Below are positions 1 through 6,936 of a stretch of 23,875 nt of DNA, piece after piece. Within the stretch, counting starts at the first letter, position 1, and every line of letters begins with the position of its first letter. The notes beneath the pieces were generated by a model, which saw only the letters and a program-made list of their open reading frames with translations, ran no database searches and was not told the DNA's origin. The stretch comes from DMER64 sp964554535 (GTDB lineage: Bacteria; Bacteroidota; Bacteroidia; Bacteroidales; UBA932): positions 1 to 23,875 of the forward strand of contig CAZKPB010000026.1 in the NCBI GenBank assembly GCA_964554535.1. The letters run 5' to 3'. A program made the translations under genes and the position numbers.

Positions 1-59
1 CCGGCGGCAGCAGCCCCCGCGCAGCTGAAGGCGGCGGGAGTGTGAATTGTCATAGAGCA
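1..59 (+). repeat. Interspersed GC-rich repeat, partial copy A
   Basis: Bases 1-25 are identical to 23757-23781. The rest is a degraded version of the same element: a GC-rich stretch, then GTGAATTGTCAT at 42-53. It lacks the 3' part (GCTCGAACCGCTCC) found in copies B and D and is cut by the window edge. No coding potential is apparent. The family is not one I recognise. Confidence 0.75.
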
Positions 60-64
60 AGGGG

Positions 65-126
65 GTTACAGTTGGCAGCGAGGTGTGGCAAAATTTATTT
101 TGACGCACCTTGCTGACGGCTGTAAT
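65..126. other. Long imperfect palindrome (hairpin)
   Basis: This 62-base segment folds back on itself almost completely. The inner stem is CAAAA (89-93) with TTTTG (98-102) around a TTTA loop. After a G-A mismatch, CAGCGAGGTGTG (76-87) pairs with CGCACCTTGCTG (104-115) with two G-T wobbles. After a second G-A mismatch (75/116), 65-74 pairs with 117-126 with three wobbles. It lies between repeat copies A and B and outside any gene. It could be a small transposable-element remnant, a REP-like element or a structured transcript end. There is no T-tract after the stem, so it is not a typical intrinsic terminator. Confidence 0.75.
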
Positions 127-142
127 GGAGTGAGACCCGACG

Positions 143-269
143 TTACGTGTGGCACGGCGCAGCCGGGACGCACGTAAAAGGAGCGGTTCGAGCGACAAGC
201 CGCAGCGAATGACAATTCACAACGACCTTCCCTGCCGCCGGTGCTGCGCGGGGACTGCTGTCGCCGGCG
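143..269 (-). repeat. Interspersed GC-rich repeat, copy B, with terminal hairpin
   Basis: Bases 175-269, read on the minus strand, match 23755-23850 over about 96 columns with, by eye, five substitutions and one single-base gap. The conserved core includes GTTGTGAATTGTCATTCGCT and CGCTCGAACCGCTCC. At its 3' side (plus 143-177) is a hairpin: TTACGTG and CACGTAA outside, CGGC-GCA-GCCG at the tip, with mismatches between. Copy D carries the equivalent hairpin with a different tip sequence. The element lies downstream of the phosphatase gene stop codon. No reading frame in it resembles a protein. Confidence 0.85.
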
Positions 270-348
270 CGGGCGTAACACAAAAAGACGGTAAAATACG
301 CAACACTATACAAAGAAGACCGCCAATTTAAAGCCTGTTGATATTGTC

Positions 349-798
349 CTATAATAAGTGCAGCAGCGCCTCGCACCCCCGCACTATATCCTCGTAAGTA
401 GTAGCAAAATCCCCGGTATACCAGGGATCCGCCACATCGCGGTCCAGAAGCATACGCACCTTATCCATTTTGGAAGGACCAAGAATACGATTGAGCAGCC
501 GCATATTGCTCCGGTCCATGGCAACAATCAAGTCATAAGCATCATAGTCGGCCAGAGTGATCCTGCGCGCCGTCTTGCCTTCACAAGAAATCCCGTGCCC
601 GGCCAACTCCCTTTTAGCCGGCGGATAGACCGGATTGCCCACCTCTTCTGCACTGACCGCGCACGAGGCAATCTCCGTGACAAGATGCCCCAACCCTTTT
701 TTGGCCACCATATCCTTAAGAATAAACTCGGCCATGGGACTGCGGCAGATATTGCCGTGGCATACAAATAAAATATGTGTCAATCTTTTGTTATTCAA
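349..798 (-). CDS. Low-molecular-weight protein tyrosine phosphatase
   Basis: This is a 149-residue cytoplasmic enzyme expected to hydrolyse phosphotyrosine. The P-loop CX5R is present as CHGNICRS with the nucleophilic Cys13 and Arg19, and the general acid Asp124 sits in DPWYTGD near the C-terminus, as in the LMW-PTP family. Length is normal for the family (about 145-160). The start at 798 places the first strand (THILFVCHG) at the expected distance from the N-terminus. The upstream region 799-883 is very AT-rich and follows a terminator for the lipoprotein gene, so the phosphatase probably has its own promoter. Related arsenate reductases share the P-loop, but the DPWY acid loop favours a phosphatase. 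The substrate (for example a polysaccharide tyrosine kinase) cannot be told from this window. Confidence 0.92.
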   Translation of the reverse strand: MNNKRLTHILFVCHGNICRSPMAEFILKDMVAKKGLGHLVTEIASCAVSAEEVGNPVYPPAKRELAGHGISCEGKTARRITLADYDAYDLIVAMDRSNMRLLNRILGPSKMDKVRMLLDRDVADPWYTGDFATTYEDIVRGCEALLHLL

Positions 799-883
799 TA
801 AATTATAGTATTTATAAATCTAATAATTTACATAGTGGTTTACTAACTATTCGGCTTGTCGCTTAACCAATTAATAGTTCCCC

Positions 884-915
884 AAAAAAACGCAAGCAAT
901 ATCAATTGCCTGCGT
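884..915 (-). terminator. Rho-independent terminator of the lipoprotein gene
   Basis: On the minus strand, an 11-bp stem with one mismatch (arms 905-915 and 890-900, loop 901-904) is followed directly by seven T residues (884-890). It starts 30 bases after the stop codon of the 945-1370 gene and separates that gene from the phosphatase gene. Confidence 0.85.
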
Positions 916-944
916 GAGTTCTTAACTTCCCAAAAAAAGGTAAA

Positions 945-1370
945 TTACTGTATATGCAATTTCAGGTTATTTACAAATGCCCATCCTGAAAAATCAGATG
1001 TCCAAAAATGGACATTGACTGTCATTATATCCCCTGAAACAGTTGCATCTTCAATCATATAACCTCGCTTGGCAAAAGTATCAAAACCACTGAATGTTAT
1101 GTGGTTGCCAGATTTCTCATATTTACCATCAAATGAATTATTGTAGGCGACATCGGGATATCCCATATCCATAATCAGGGTAGCATCTGTTGCAGTGGTG
1201 AACTTCACAGTAAAAGATTGTCCGTCTGCTGCTGTCAACTCTATATCTTTCCCCTTCACCGTCCAAGTTGTTCCTTTTACTATTGATAAATCAGTAGACA
1301 ACCCTGAATTAGTGCAAGAATTAAAAAAGAACAAAACAAGAAAAAACGCAACTGCTGAAAACTTTTTCAT
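945..1370 (-). CDS. Small putative lipoprotein, function unknown
   Basis: This is a 141-residue protein starting MKKFSAVAFF. A Met four codons upstream (1382) is also possible, but the Lys-Lys start gives a normal signal peptide. A hydrophobic stretch leads to FFFNSC, a plausible lipobox with lipidated Cys19. The mature part is rich in short beta-strand-like segments alternating with Gly, Asp and Asn (such as GKYEKSGNHITFSGF), which suggests a small beta-barrel of the lipocalin-like kind common in Bacteroidota lipoproteins; I do not recognise a specific family. The gene is clearly more AT-rich than its neighbours (for instance about 32% GC over 1081-1140), so it may be a recent arrival. It is monocistronic, with a -7 box at 1397-1404 and a terminator at 884-915. 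Confidence 0.72.
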   Translation of the reverse strand: MKKFSAVAFFLVLFFFNSCTNSGLSTDLSIVKGTTWTVKGKDIELTAADGQSFTVKFTTATDATLIMDMGYPDVAYNNSFDGKYEKSGNHITFSGFDTFAKRGYMIEDATVSGDIMTVNVHFWTSDFSGWAFVNNLKLHIQ

Positions 1371-1396
1371 ATACTGCGACATATAGTGTTACTTCA

Positions 1397-1404
1397 CAAA
1401 ATTA
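1397..1404 (-). promoter_or_regulatory. Bacteroidota -7 promoter box for the lipoprotein gene
   Basis: The minus strand reads TAATTTTG, a full match to TAnnTTTG. It ends 26 bases before the ATG at 1370, implying a short leader of about 20 bases. A TTTG at 1433-1436 is 28 bases further upstream, longer than the usual spacing for a -33 element, so only the -7 half is convincing. Confidence 0.5.
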
Positions 1405-1496
1405 ATACTTTTCTAATAACTTCCGTGGCATACAAAGAGGATTTTGCGCGGAAAAGGGGAAACAAGTAAATACATAAAAATAAAAAATGTTGAAAG

Positions 1497-2924
1497 TTAA
1501 TCCGCCCCAAAAAACAACCCCACCCGGCAAAGACCGGCTGTCCCCCTGGATGAAAGAACCGTCACCCGCACCTTCCGAGCCCGGGAATCGGCAAACCGCA
1601 TTAGACGTTTGTAACCGATAGTGGTGCCCTCTTCCACAAGATGCCATTCCCCGCCCCAAAAAAGCTCCACCCTGAAACGCTCCACACGCTGGCCTTTGAT
1701 AATATCCTCCTGAATGAGAAAAGTATTGACAAGGCCCGGCTTGACCCTAAACACCTTGCTTTCTCCCGATGCCGCCTGCCACGGCTTGTTCCCGCCGGAC
1801 ACCCTATTGCGGGCAAAAGTGGCCCTGAGGTAATCCCCCAATGCCTTAATGCTTGCCACATCGTTGTCGGCCAGCAGTCCCCTGGTGTCCGGAGGAATAT
1901 TCAGCAACAATACCGAGTTGCATCCTACGGACTGAAAATAAAGAGACACCAGTTCATCAAGCGATTTCACCTGATGATCCTGGTCCTTGTGATAAAACCA
2001 TCCGGGACGGATAGACACGTCCACTTCGGAAGGATACCAGTACATTTTGCCGGCCTTTGCCACAAGCTCCCGGCTGCCCAGGTCGGGCGACATAGGGTCA
2101 ATCTGCAACACATTGTTCTGCGTCAGGTCCGGATCCGAGGCCGGAGCAAGCACCGTGGCACTCCACTCGGTAGTACGCCCCTGCCCTCCTTCATTGCCCA
2201 CCCAACGCACATCGTCACCCATGACCGCCGTAACGGTTTGCGGCTGAAGCTTATGAATAGTATCCAATATGGAGGCCCAGTCGTATTCCTGTTTCTTGCC
2301 GTTGGGGCCTTCCCCGTTGGCCCCGTCAAACCAGACCTCGTGCACCGTGCCGTAGCGGGTCAACAATTCCGTAAGTTGAGCCATGAAAAACTCATTATAA
2401 GCCTTTCCCTGACCGTAACAAGAAGCGTTGCGGTCCCAGGGAGAAAGATAAATGCCGAATTTCAAGCCGTATTTGTCGCAAGCCTTTTTCAAATCCGCCA
2501 CCACGTCTCCTTTTCCGTTTTTCCAAGAAGAAGAGGCCACCGAGTGAGTGGTGGTGGCGGTGGGCCACAGACAAAATCCATCATGATGTTTGGCCGTGAG
2601 CAGGGCCATCTTGAAACCGGCCTCCTTAAGCACTTTGACCCATTGTTCGCAATCCAGGGCAGAAGGATTGAAACAATCCTCAGGCTCGGTCCCGTCCCCC
2701 CACTCGCTGTCGGTAAACGTATTCATCCCAAAATGGAGAAAACAGGTAAGTTCCCTCTGTTGCCACTCATACTGCTGCCGAGTGGGCACCAGCCGGGAAG
2801 CCATCTCAATTTTCTGCGCCACATCGGCGTCCGGGGGAAAAACCAACCGCTTCACATAAAAATCCTGACCGTAAGCCGTTACGGCAAACCCCGCCAGAAC
2901 CGACAATAAAAACCCTCTCTTCAT
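1497..2924 (-). CDS. Alpha-L-fucosidase, glycoside hydrolase family 29, secreted
   Basis: This is a 475-residue enzyme that should release alpha-linked L-fucose from glycans. The start at 2924 (MKRGFLLSVLAGFAVTAYGQ) gives a signal peptide ending near Ala-Tyr-Gly; the frame stays open further upstream but would run into the dehydrogenase gene. GH29 landmarks are CFLHFGMNTF (61-70), AKHHDGFCLW (111-120) and VWFDGANG with the predicted nucleophile Asp200. Glu245 in WVGNEGG lies where the acid/base of the 1,3/1,4-fucosidase subfamily is expected (inference from the spacing in that subfamily). SVGCNSVLLLNIPPDTRGLL is also typical. The C-terminal 110 residues look like the usual beta-sandwich. It lies 4 bases downstream of the aldehyde dehydrogenase gene and is likely co-transcribed. 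It would act in the periplasm, on host glycan fragments. Confidence 0.93.
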   Translation of the reverse strand: MKRGFLLSVLAGFAVTAYGQDFYVKRLVFPPDADVAQKIEMASRLVPTRQQYEWQQRELTCFLHFGMNTFTDSEWGDGTEPEDCFNPSALDCEQWVKVLKEAGFKMALLTAKHHDGFCLWPTATTTHSVASSSWKNGKGDVVADLKKACDKYGLKFGIYLSPWDRNASCYGQGKAYNEFFMAQLTELLTRYGTVHEVWFDGANGEGPNGKKQEYDWASILDTIHKLQPQTVTAVMGDDVRWVGNEGGQGRTTEWSATVLAPASDPDLTQNNVLQIDPMSPDLGSRELVAKAGKMYWYPSEVDVSIRPGWFYHKDQDHQVKSLDELVSLYFQSVGCNSVLLLNIPPDTRGLLADNDVASIKALGDYLRATFARNRVSGGNKPWQAASGESKVFRVKPGLVNTFLIQEDIIKGQRVERFRVELFWGGEWHLVEEGTTIGYKRLMRFADSRARKVRVTVLSSRGTAGLCRVGLFFGAD

Positions 2925-2928
2925 AAGC

Positions 2929-4314
2929 CTACCTGGAAGGAATTCCCAAAAGCCACCGCAACACCCGCCGCTTCCCCTTAGTATAAGGCCTGTACCGCAT
3001 AGCCGGGTCAAAAAACGTAGCCTTGCGCACAATGCTCTTGTAATGCGTAAACGTATCAAAACTGGCTTTGCCGTGGTAGGCGCCCATACCGCTGTGCCCC
3101 ACCCCGCCAAAAGGCAGGTGTGGCGTGGACACGTGCAACAGGGTATCATTCACACAACCTCCTCCAAACGGTACCTCCTCCAACACCCGTCTTTCCAGCG
3201 CCTTGTCCTGACAAAACAGATACAGCGCCAGCGGCTTGGGATGACCGCAGATACTTTCCAGTACACTGTCCATAGACGTATAAGTCAACAGCGGCAGCAA
3301 CGGCCCGAAAATCTCTTCCTGCATCACGGGCTGGTCATACGTCACATCCACCAGAAGAGTAGGTTCCATATACAGCCGGCTGCGGTCACAATGCCCGCCG
3401 TACGCCACCTTTGACCCGGCCATCAACCCGTACAACCGGTCAAAATGCTTTTCGTTGACAATCTTGGGCATCTCCTCCACATAACCGTCCGTCCCCTTTG
3501 GATAAAACTTTGTAATCCAATACACTAACCTTTCCACCAGCTTGTCCCGCAACGCCTCGGGCACCCACACGTAATCCGGAGCCACACAAGTCTGCCCCGC
3601 ATTAATGAACTTCCCGAACACCAGCCTCTTTGCCGTCAAATCCATATTGGCCGAGGCATCCACCACCACGGGACTTTTACCGCCAAGCTCCAGACTCACC
3701 GGCGTCAGATGCGCCGCCGCCTTCTCCATCACCAGACGGCCCACCGTGGTTCCCCCGGTAAAGAAAATGTAATCGAACGTCTGCTCCAGCAGGGCTCCGT
3801 TCTCCTGCCGGCCGCCTTCCACTACCGTACAGAGCTCCGGAGGAAAGGCCTCGGCAATCAGACGCGCCACGGCGGCACTTGTTTGCGGGGCAAAGGCCGA
3901 GGGCTTCAACAGCACGCAGTTACCGGCCGCCAAGGCGCCGGCTACCGGCAGCAGACACAACTGCAAGGGGTAGTTCCAGGGCGCCATCACCAGCACCACG
4001 CCGTACGGCTCGGCAATGCGGAAGCATTTGGCGGGGAAGAGCATCAACTCGGCGGGTCGGCGTCGGGGCCGCGCCCAGCGACGCAGGTGTTTGCGCAAGT
4101 GGGATATCTCGGCCTGTAATACACAGATTTCGGTCATATAGGACTCGACGGCTGGTTTATTGAGGTCGGCCTTCAAGGCGGCCACCAACTCGTCGCGGTG
4201 CGTTTCCACGGCACGGGAAAGGCGGTGTAAGGCGTCCAGCCGTGCGGCCACGGGGATGGTGGCCCCGGAGCAGAAATGCCGGCGCAGGTTGGTGACTAAA
4301 GAATTGATATCCAT
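2929..4314 (-). CDS. Aldehyde dehydrogenase, class 3 (ALDH3) type
   Basis: This 461-residue NAD(P)-dependent enzyme oxidises aldehydes to acids. I chose the start at 4314 (MDINSLVTNL) because upstream residues are not family-like and would overlap the small gene at 4328-4486. The cofactor-binding part shows MAPWNYPLQL (110-119) and FFTGGTTVGR (184-193). The general base Glu209 is in LELGGKSP and the catalytic Cys243 in GQTCVAPDY; both fall at the numbering known for mammalian ALDH3A1. The C-terminal PFGGVGHSGMGAYHGKASF is diagnostic of ALDH3. Members favour medium- or long-chain and aromatic aldehydes, so lactaldehyde from fucose breakdown is not an obvious substrate despite the adjacent fucosidase. 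The protein appears soluble, with no signal peptide. It lies 13 bases after the small FeoB-partner gene. Confidence 0.93.
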   Translation of the reverse strand: MDINSLVTNLRRHFCSGATIPVAARLDALHRLSRAVETHRDELVAALKADLNKPAVESYMTEICVLQAEISHLRKHLRRWARPRRRPAELMLFPAKCFRIAEPYGVVLVMAPWNYPLQLCLLPVAGALAAGNCVLLKPSAFAPQTSAAVARLIAEAFPPELCTVVEGGRQENGALLEQTFDYIFFTGGTTVGRLVMEKAAAHLTPVSLELGGKSPVVVDASANMDLTAKRLVFGKFINAGQTCVAPDYVWVPEALRDKLVERLVYWITKFYPKGTDGYVEEMPKIVNEKHFDRLYGLMAGSKVAYGGHCDRSRLYMEPTLLVDVTYDQPVMQEEIFGPLLPLLTYTSMDSVLESICGHPKPLALYLFCQDKALERRVLEEVPFGGGCVNDTLLHVSTPHLPFGGVGHSGMGAYHGKASFDTFTHYKSIVRKATFFDPAMRYRPYTKGKRRVLRWLLGIPSR

Positions 4315-4327
4315 AAGAATCGTATTA

Positions 4328-4486
4328 TTACTTCTTTTTGGGGTCGGTGCACCGGTCCCTGAGCGCACAACCCTCACAGCCCCCGCGTCCCCCGCACCGG
4401 CCCGCCTTCTTCACAAAGAAAGCCCGGCAGGCAAAGAACACGCCCACGGCTACCAACAACAAGATAAAAAGGCTCCACACGTTCAT
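4328..4486 (-). CDS. FeoB-associated Cys-rich membrane protein, 52 aa
   Basis: This short gene encodes a 52-residue protein. One N-terminal membrane helix (about residues 3-19, VWSLFILLLVAVGVFF) is followed by a basic stretch and a cysteine cluster: Cys31, Cys37, Cys40 and Cys46, with a further Cys20 at the end of the helix. The layout, size and position directly after feoB match the small FeoB-associated Cys-rich proteins found in many Bacteroidota and Firmicutes feo operons. Their role is thought to be in ferrous iron handling or FeoB function, but is not settled. The start at 4486 is 22 bases after the feoAB stop, and the stop is 13 bases before the dehydrogenase start, so it is translated as part of the same transcript. 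It is easily missed by gene callers because of its size. Confidence 0.85.
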   Translation of the reverse strand: MNVWSLFILLLVAVGVFFACRAFFVKKAGRCGGRGGCEGCALRDRCTDPKKK

Positions 4487-4508
4487 AAGACTACGTTAAA
4501 ATATTGTG

Positions 4509-6872
4509 TTACACAAACCCCATAAGGGTTCCCAAAAAGTGCACTCCGTACGCCAGCACCCAGGCCAGCACACACTGCCCCACCACCACCACCAGTGCCC
4601 ACCAGAGTCCCAACTCCCTCTTGACGGCACTCACCGCAGCCACACAAGGGGTGTACAGCAGTACAAACACCAGCAATACGGCAGCGGCCAGCGGAGTCAG
4701 GAAAGTCACCAGCGCCGCCGTGCTTCCGCCCAGCAGCACCGTCAGGGTGGATACCACGCTTTCTTTGGCCATGAAGCCGGTAATCAGCGCCGTGGACATC
4801 TTCCAGTTGCCAAAACCCAGCGGACCGAACACGGGAGCTATCCATCCGGCCAGCAGGGCCAGCAGACTGTCTTGCGAGTCGGACACCACATTGAGCCTGG
4901 TGTCAAAAGTTTGCAGGCACCAGATGACAATGGTGGCCACAAAAATGACGGTGAAGGCACGGGTGAGGAAGTCTTTGGCTTTCTCCCACAACAGTAGCGC
5001 CACGTTCTTCATCCCGGGCATACGGTAATTGGGGAGCTCCATCACAAACGGCACGGGCTCGCCGGTGAACACCGTCTTGCGTAGCAGAAACGCCACCAGA
5101 ATGCCCGTCACAATACCCAGCAGGTACAGCCCAATCATCACCAGCGCCGCATAACGCGGAAAGAACGCGGCCGAGAGCAGCGCATAGATAGGCAGTTTGG
5201 CACTGCAACTCATAAACGGAGTCAACAGGATAGTCATCTTGCGGTCCCTTTCCGAGGGCAGGGTCCGGGCGGCCATAACGGCGGGCACCGTGCAGCCAAA
5301 GCCTATGAGCATAGGCACAATGCTGCGTCCGGAAAGACCTATCTTGCGCAACAACTTGTCCATTACAAACGCCACGCGGGCCATATATCCGCTGTCTTCC
5401 AGCAGGGACAGGAAGAAAAACAGGACCACTATATACGGCAGGAAACTGAGCACACAGCCCACTCCCGCAAAGATGCCGTCTATCACCAGCGACTGGACTA
5501 CGGGATTAATGCCGTAGAGGGTCAGCCCCTTGTCCGCCAGCGCGATGAAGGCCCTGATTCCGGAATCCAGCCACAGACTCAGTTGGGACCCCAACAGGCC
5601 AAAGGTCAGCCAGAACACCAGTCCCATAATGCCAATAAAAAGCGGAATGGCCGTCCATTTGCCCGTAAGCACCTTATCCATCCGGCGGCTGCGCAAATGT
5701 TCCCGACTCTCTTTGGGTTTGACCACCGTAGAGCGGCACACTTCATTGATAAAGCAGAAACGCATGTCGGCAATGGCCGCCGCCTGGTCCATGCCGCGCT
5801 CCTCTTCCATTTGTTTAATCAAGTGCTCCAGCACTTCTTTCTCGTTCTCTTCCAGACCCAGCTTTTCCAGAATGTCCCGGTCCCCCTCGGCCAATTTGGC
5901 GGCGGCAAAACGCAGGGGAATCCGGGCACGCTCGGCGTGGTCTTCTATAAGGTGCATAATGGCGTGCAGACAGCGATGCACGGCACCGTTGTGGTCGTCC
6001 GGGTCACAAAAGTCGGCCCGGCCGGGGCGTTCCTGATATTGTGCCACGTGCAGGGCGTGGTCAATGAGCTCGTCAATCCCCTCGTTTTTGGCGGCCGAGA
6101 TGGGAACCACCGGTATGCCCAGGCGGCGTTCCATCTCGTTGACACGGATGGAGCCGCCGTTTTCTCTCACCTCGTCCATCATATTGAGTGCCAATACCAT
6201 GGGAATATCCAGTTCCATCAGTTGCATGGTCAGGTACAAGTTGCGTTCTATATTGGTGGCATCCACAATATTAATGATGCCCTTGGGACGGTTTTCCAGA
6301 ATAAAGCCACGGGTGACCATTTCCTCGCTACTGTAGGGCGAGAGTGAATAAATGCCGGGAAGGTCGGTGACCAGCGTATTGGGATGACGCTTGATGACGC
6401 CGTCCTTGCGGTCCACCGTCACCCCGGGAAAATTGCCCACGTGCTGGTTGGAGCCGGTCAACTGGTTAAACAAAGTAGTCTTGCCGCTATTCTGATTGCC
6501 GGCCAGCGCAAAAGTCAACTGCGTATTGACGGGAAGGGGACGGGCACCGGCCTTTACGTGATAGACACCGCCTTCGCCCAACCCGGGGTGGTCCACCTGC
6601 GGCGCCAGAAGCTTCCGGGCCCGGCCTTCCGGAACGCCGTCCTCAGATGGCAGAGGGTCCATTTCTATATTCTCCGCATCGGCCAGACGCAGGGTCAATT
6701 CATACCCGTGCAGGCGCAGCTCCATAGGATCTCCCATAGGCGCCAGTTTTTCTACCTTGACGCGGGTGCCGGGAATCAGTCCCATATCCAGAAAATGCTG
6801 ACGCAGCACGCCTTTACCTCCAACTTTCAGCACCGTAGCGGATTGACCCGCCTTTAATTCTCTTAAAGTCAT
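4509..6872 (-). CDS. feoB: FeoA-FeoB fusion, ferrous iron transporter
   Basis: This is a 787-residue inner-membrane Fe(II) importer. Residues 1-75 form a FeoA-like SH3 domain (TLRELKAGQSATVLKV; HFLDMGLIPGTRV). After a 40-residue linker comes the FeoB G domain: G1 GNQNSGKT (125-132), FPGVTVD (148-154, switch region), G3 DLPG (170-173), G4 NMMD (230-233) and G5 SAAK (259-262). A helical regulatory segment follows, then from about residue 405 the membrane domain with two similar gated halves, including GFGCTVPAVMAARTL and GFMAKESVVSTL. Fusion of FeoA to FeoB is normal in Bacteroidota. It is the first gene of a tight minus-strand cluster (gaps 22, 13 and 4 bases) and is divergent from the response regulator across 64 bases. 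No Fur box was identified. Confidence 0.97.
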   Translation of the reverse strand: MTLRELKAGQSATVLKVGGKGVLRQHFLDMGLIPGTRVKVEKLAPMGDPMELRLHGYELTLRLADAENIEMDPLPSEDGVPEGRARKLLAPQVDHPGLGEGGVYHVKAGARPLPVNTQLTFALAGNQNSGKTTLFNQLTGSNQHVGNFPGVTVDRKDGVIKRHPNTLVTDLPGIYSLSPYSSEEMVTRGFILENRPKGIINIVDATNIERNLYLTMQLMELDIPMVLALNMMDEVRENGGSIRVNEMERRLGIPVVPISAAKNEGIDELIDHALHVAQYQERPGRADFCDPDDHNGAVHRCLHAIMHLIEDHAERARIPLRFAAAKLAEGDRDILEKLGLEENEKEVLEHLIKQMEEERGMDQAAAIADMRFCFINEVCRSTVVKPKESREHLRSRRMDKVLTGKWTAIPLFIGIMGLVFWLTFGLLGSQLSLWLDSGIRAFIALADKGLTLYGINPVVQSLVIDGIFAGVGCVLSFLPYIVVLFFFLSLLEDSGYMARVAFVMDKLLRKIGLSGRSIVPMLIGFGCTVPAVMAARTLPSERDRKMTILLTPFMSCSAKLPIYALLSAAFFPRYAALVMIGLYLLGIVTGILVAFLLRKTVFTGEPVPFVMELPNYRMPGMKNVALLLWEKAKDFLTRAFTVIFVATIVIWCLQTFDTRLNVVSDSQDSLLALLAGWIAPVFGPLGFGNWKMSTALITGFMAKESVVSTLTVLLGGSTAALVTFLTPLAAAVLLVFVLLYTPCVAAVSAVKRELGLWWALVVVVGQCVLAWVLAYGVHFLGTLMGFV

Positions 6873-6895
6873 AAAATTCTTTCAATTTCCGACGC

Positions 6896-6903
6896 CAAAA
6901 ATA
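6896..6903 (-). promoter_or_regulatory. Putative -7 box for the feoAB cluster
   Basis: The minus strand reads TATTTTTG, matching TAnnTTTG, 23 bases before the feoAB ATG. A similar T-rich word lies just upstream (6905-6913). The -33 region is not obvious. The box shares the 64-base divergent intergenic space with the promoter of the response regulator. Confidence 0.5.
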
Positions 6904-6924
6904 GCAAAAAATAGAGGGAGTTCC

Positions 6925-6932
6925 TATCTTTG
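6925..6932 (+). promoter_or_regulatory. -7 box for the response regulator gene, start-proximal
   Basis: TATCTTTG is a full match to TAnnTTTG and ends only 4 bases before the ATG at 6937. The transcript would then begin at or within a few bases of the start codon, so the mRNA may be leaderless or nearly so. There is no Shine-Dalgarno sequence between the box and the ATG. Confidence 0.6.
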
Positions 6933-6936
6933 TTCT

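Noticed and set aside
65..126. Integron attC site or intrinsic terminator
   Set aside because: The hairpin ends lack the RYYYAAC/GTTRRRY core sites, and there is no T-tract after the stem.
149..331. Open frame of 60 codons on the plus strand in the left intergenic region
   Set aside because: It runs through repeat copy B and its hairpin; the translation is Arg-rich with no family features, as expected for GC-rich non-coding DNA.
852..868. Possible further fragment of the interspersed repeat (CGGCTTGTCGCT)
   Set aside because: Only 12 bases match copy B exactly, in an AT-rich region without the rest of the core; chance is a sufficient explanation.
1641..2909. Long plus-strand open frame (422 codons)
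   Set aside because: It lies fully antisense to the GH29 fucosidase, which has catalytic motifs and a signal peptide; the plus-strand translation has none.
2925..3149. Upstream extension of the GH29 reading frame
   Set aside because: The frame stays open for 75 more codons, but they overlap the dehydrogenase gene, and the signal peptide begins at 2924.
2929..4314. Lactaldehyde dehydrogenase of a fucose pathway
   Set aside because: Its position next to a fucosidase is tempting, but the sequence is ALDH3-type with the PFGGVGHSGMGAYHGK signature, and no fucose isomerase, kinase or aldolase gene is present.
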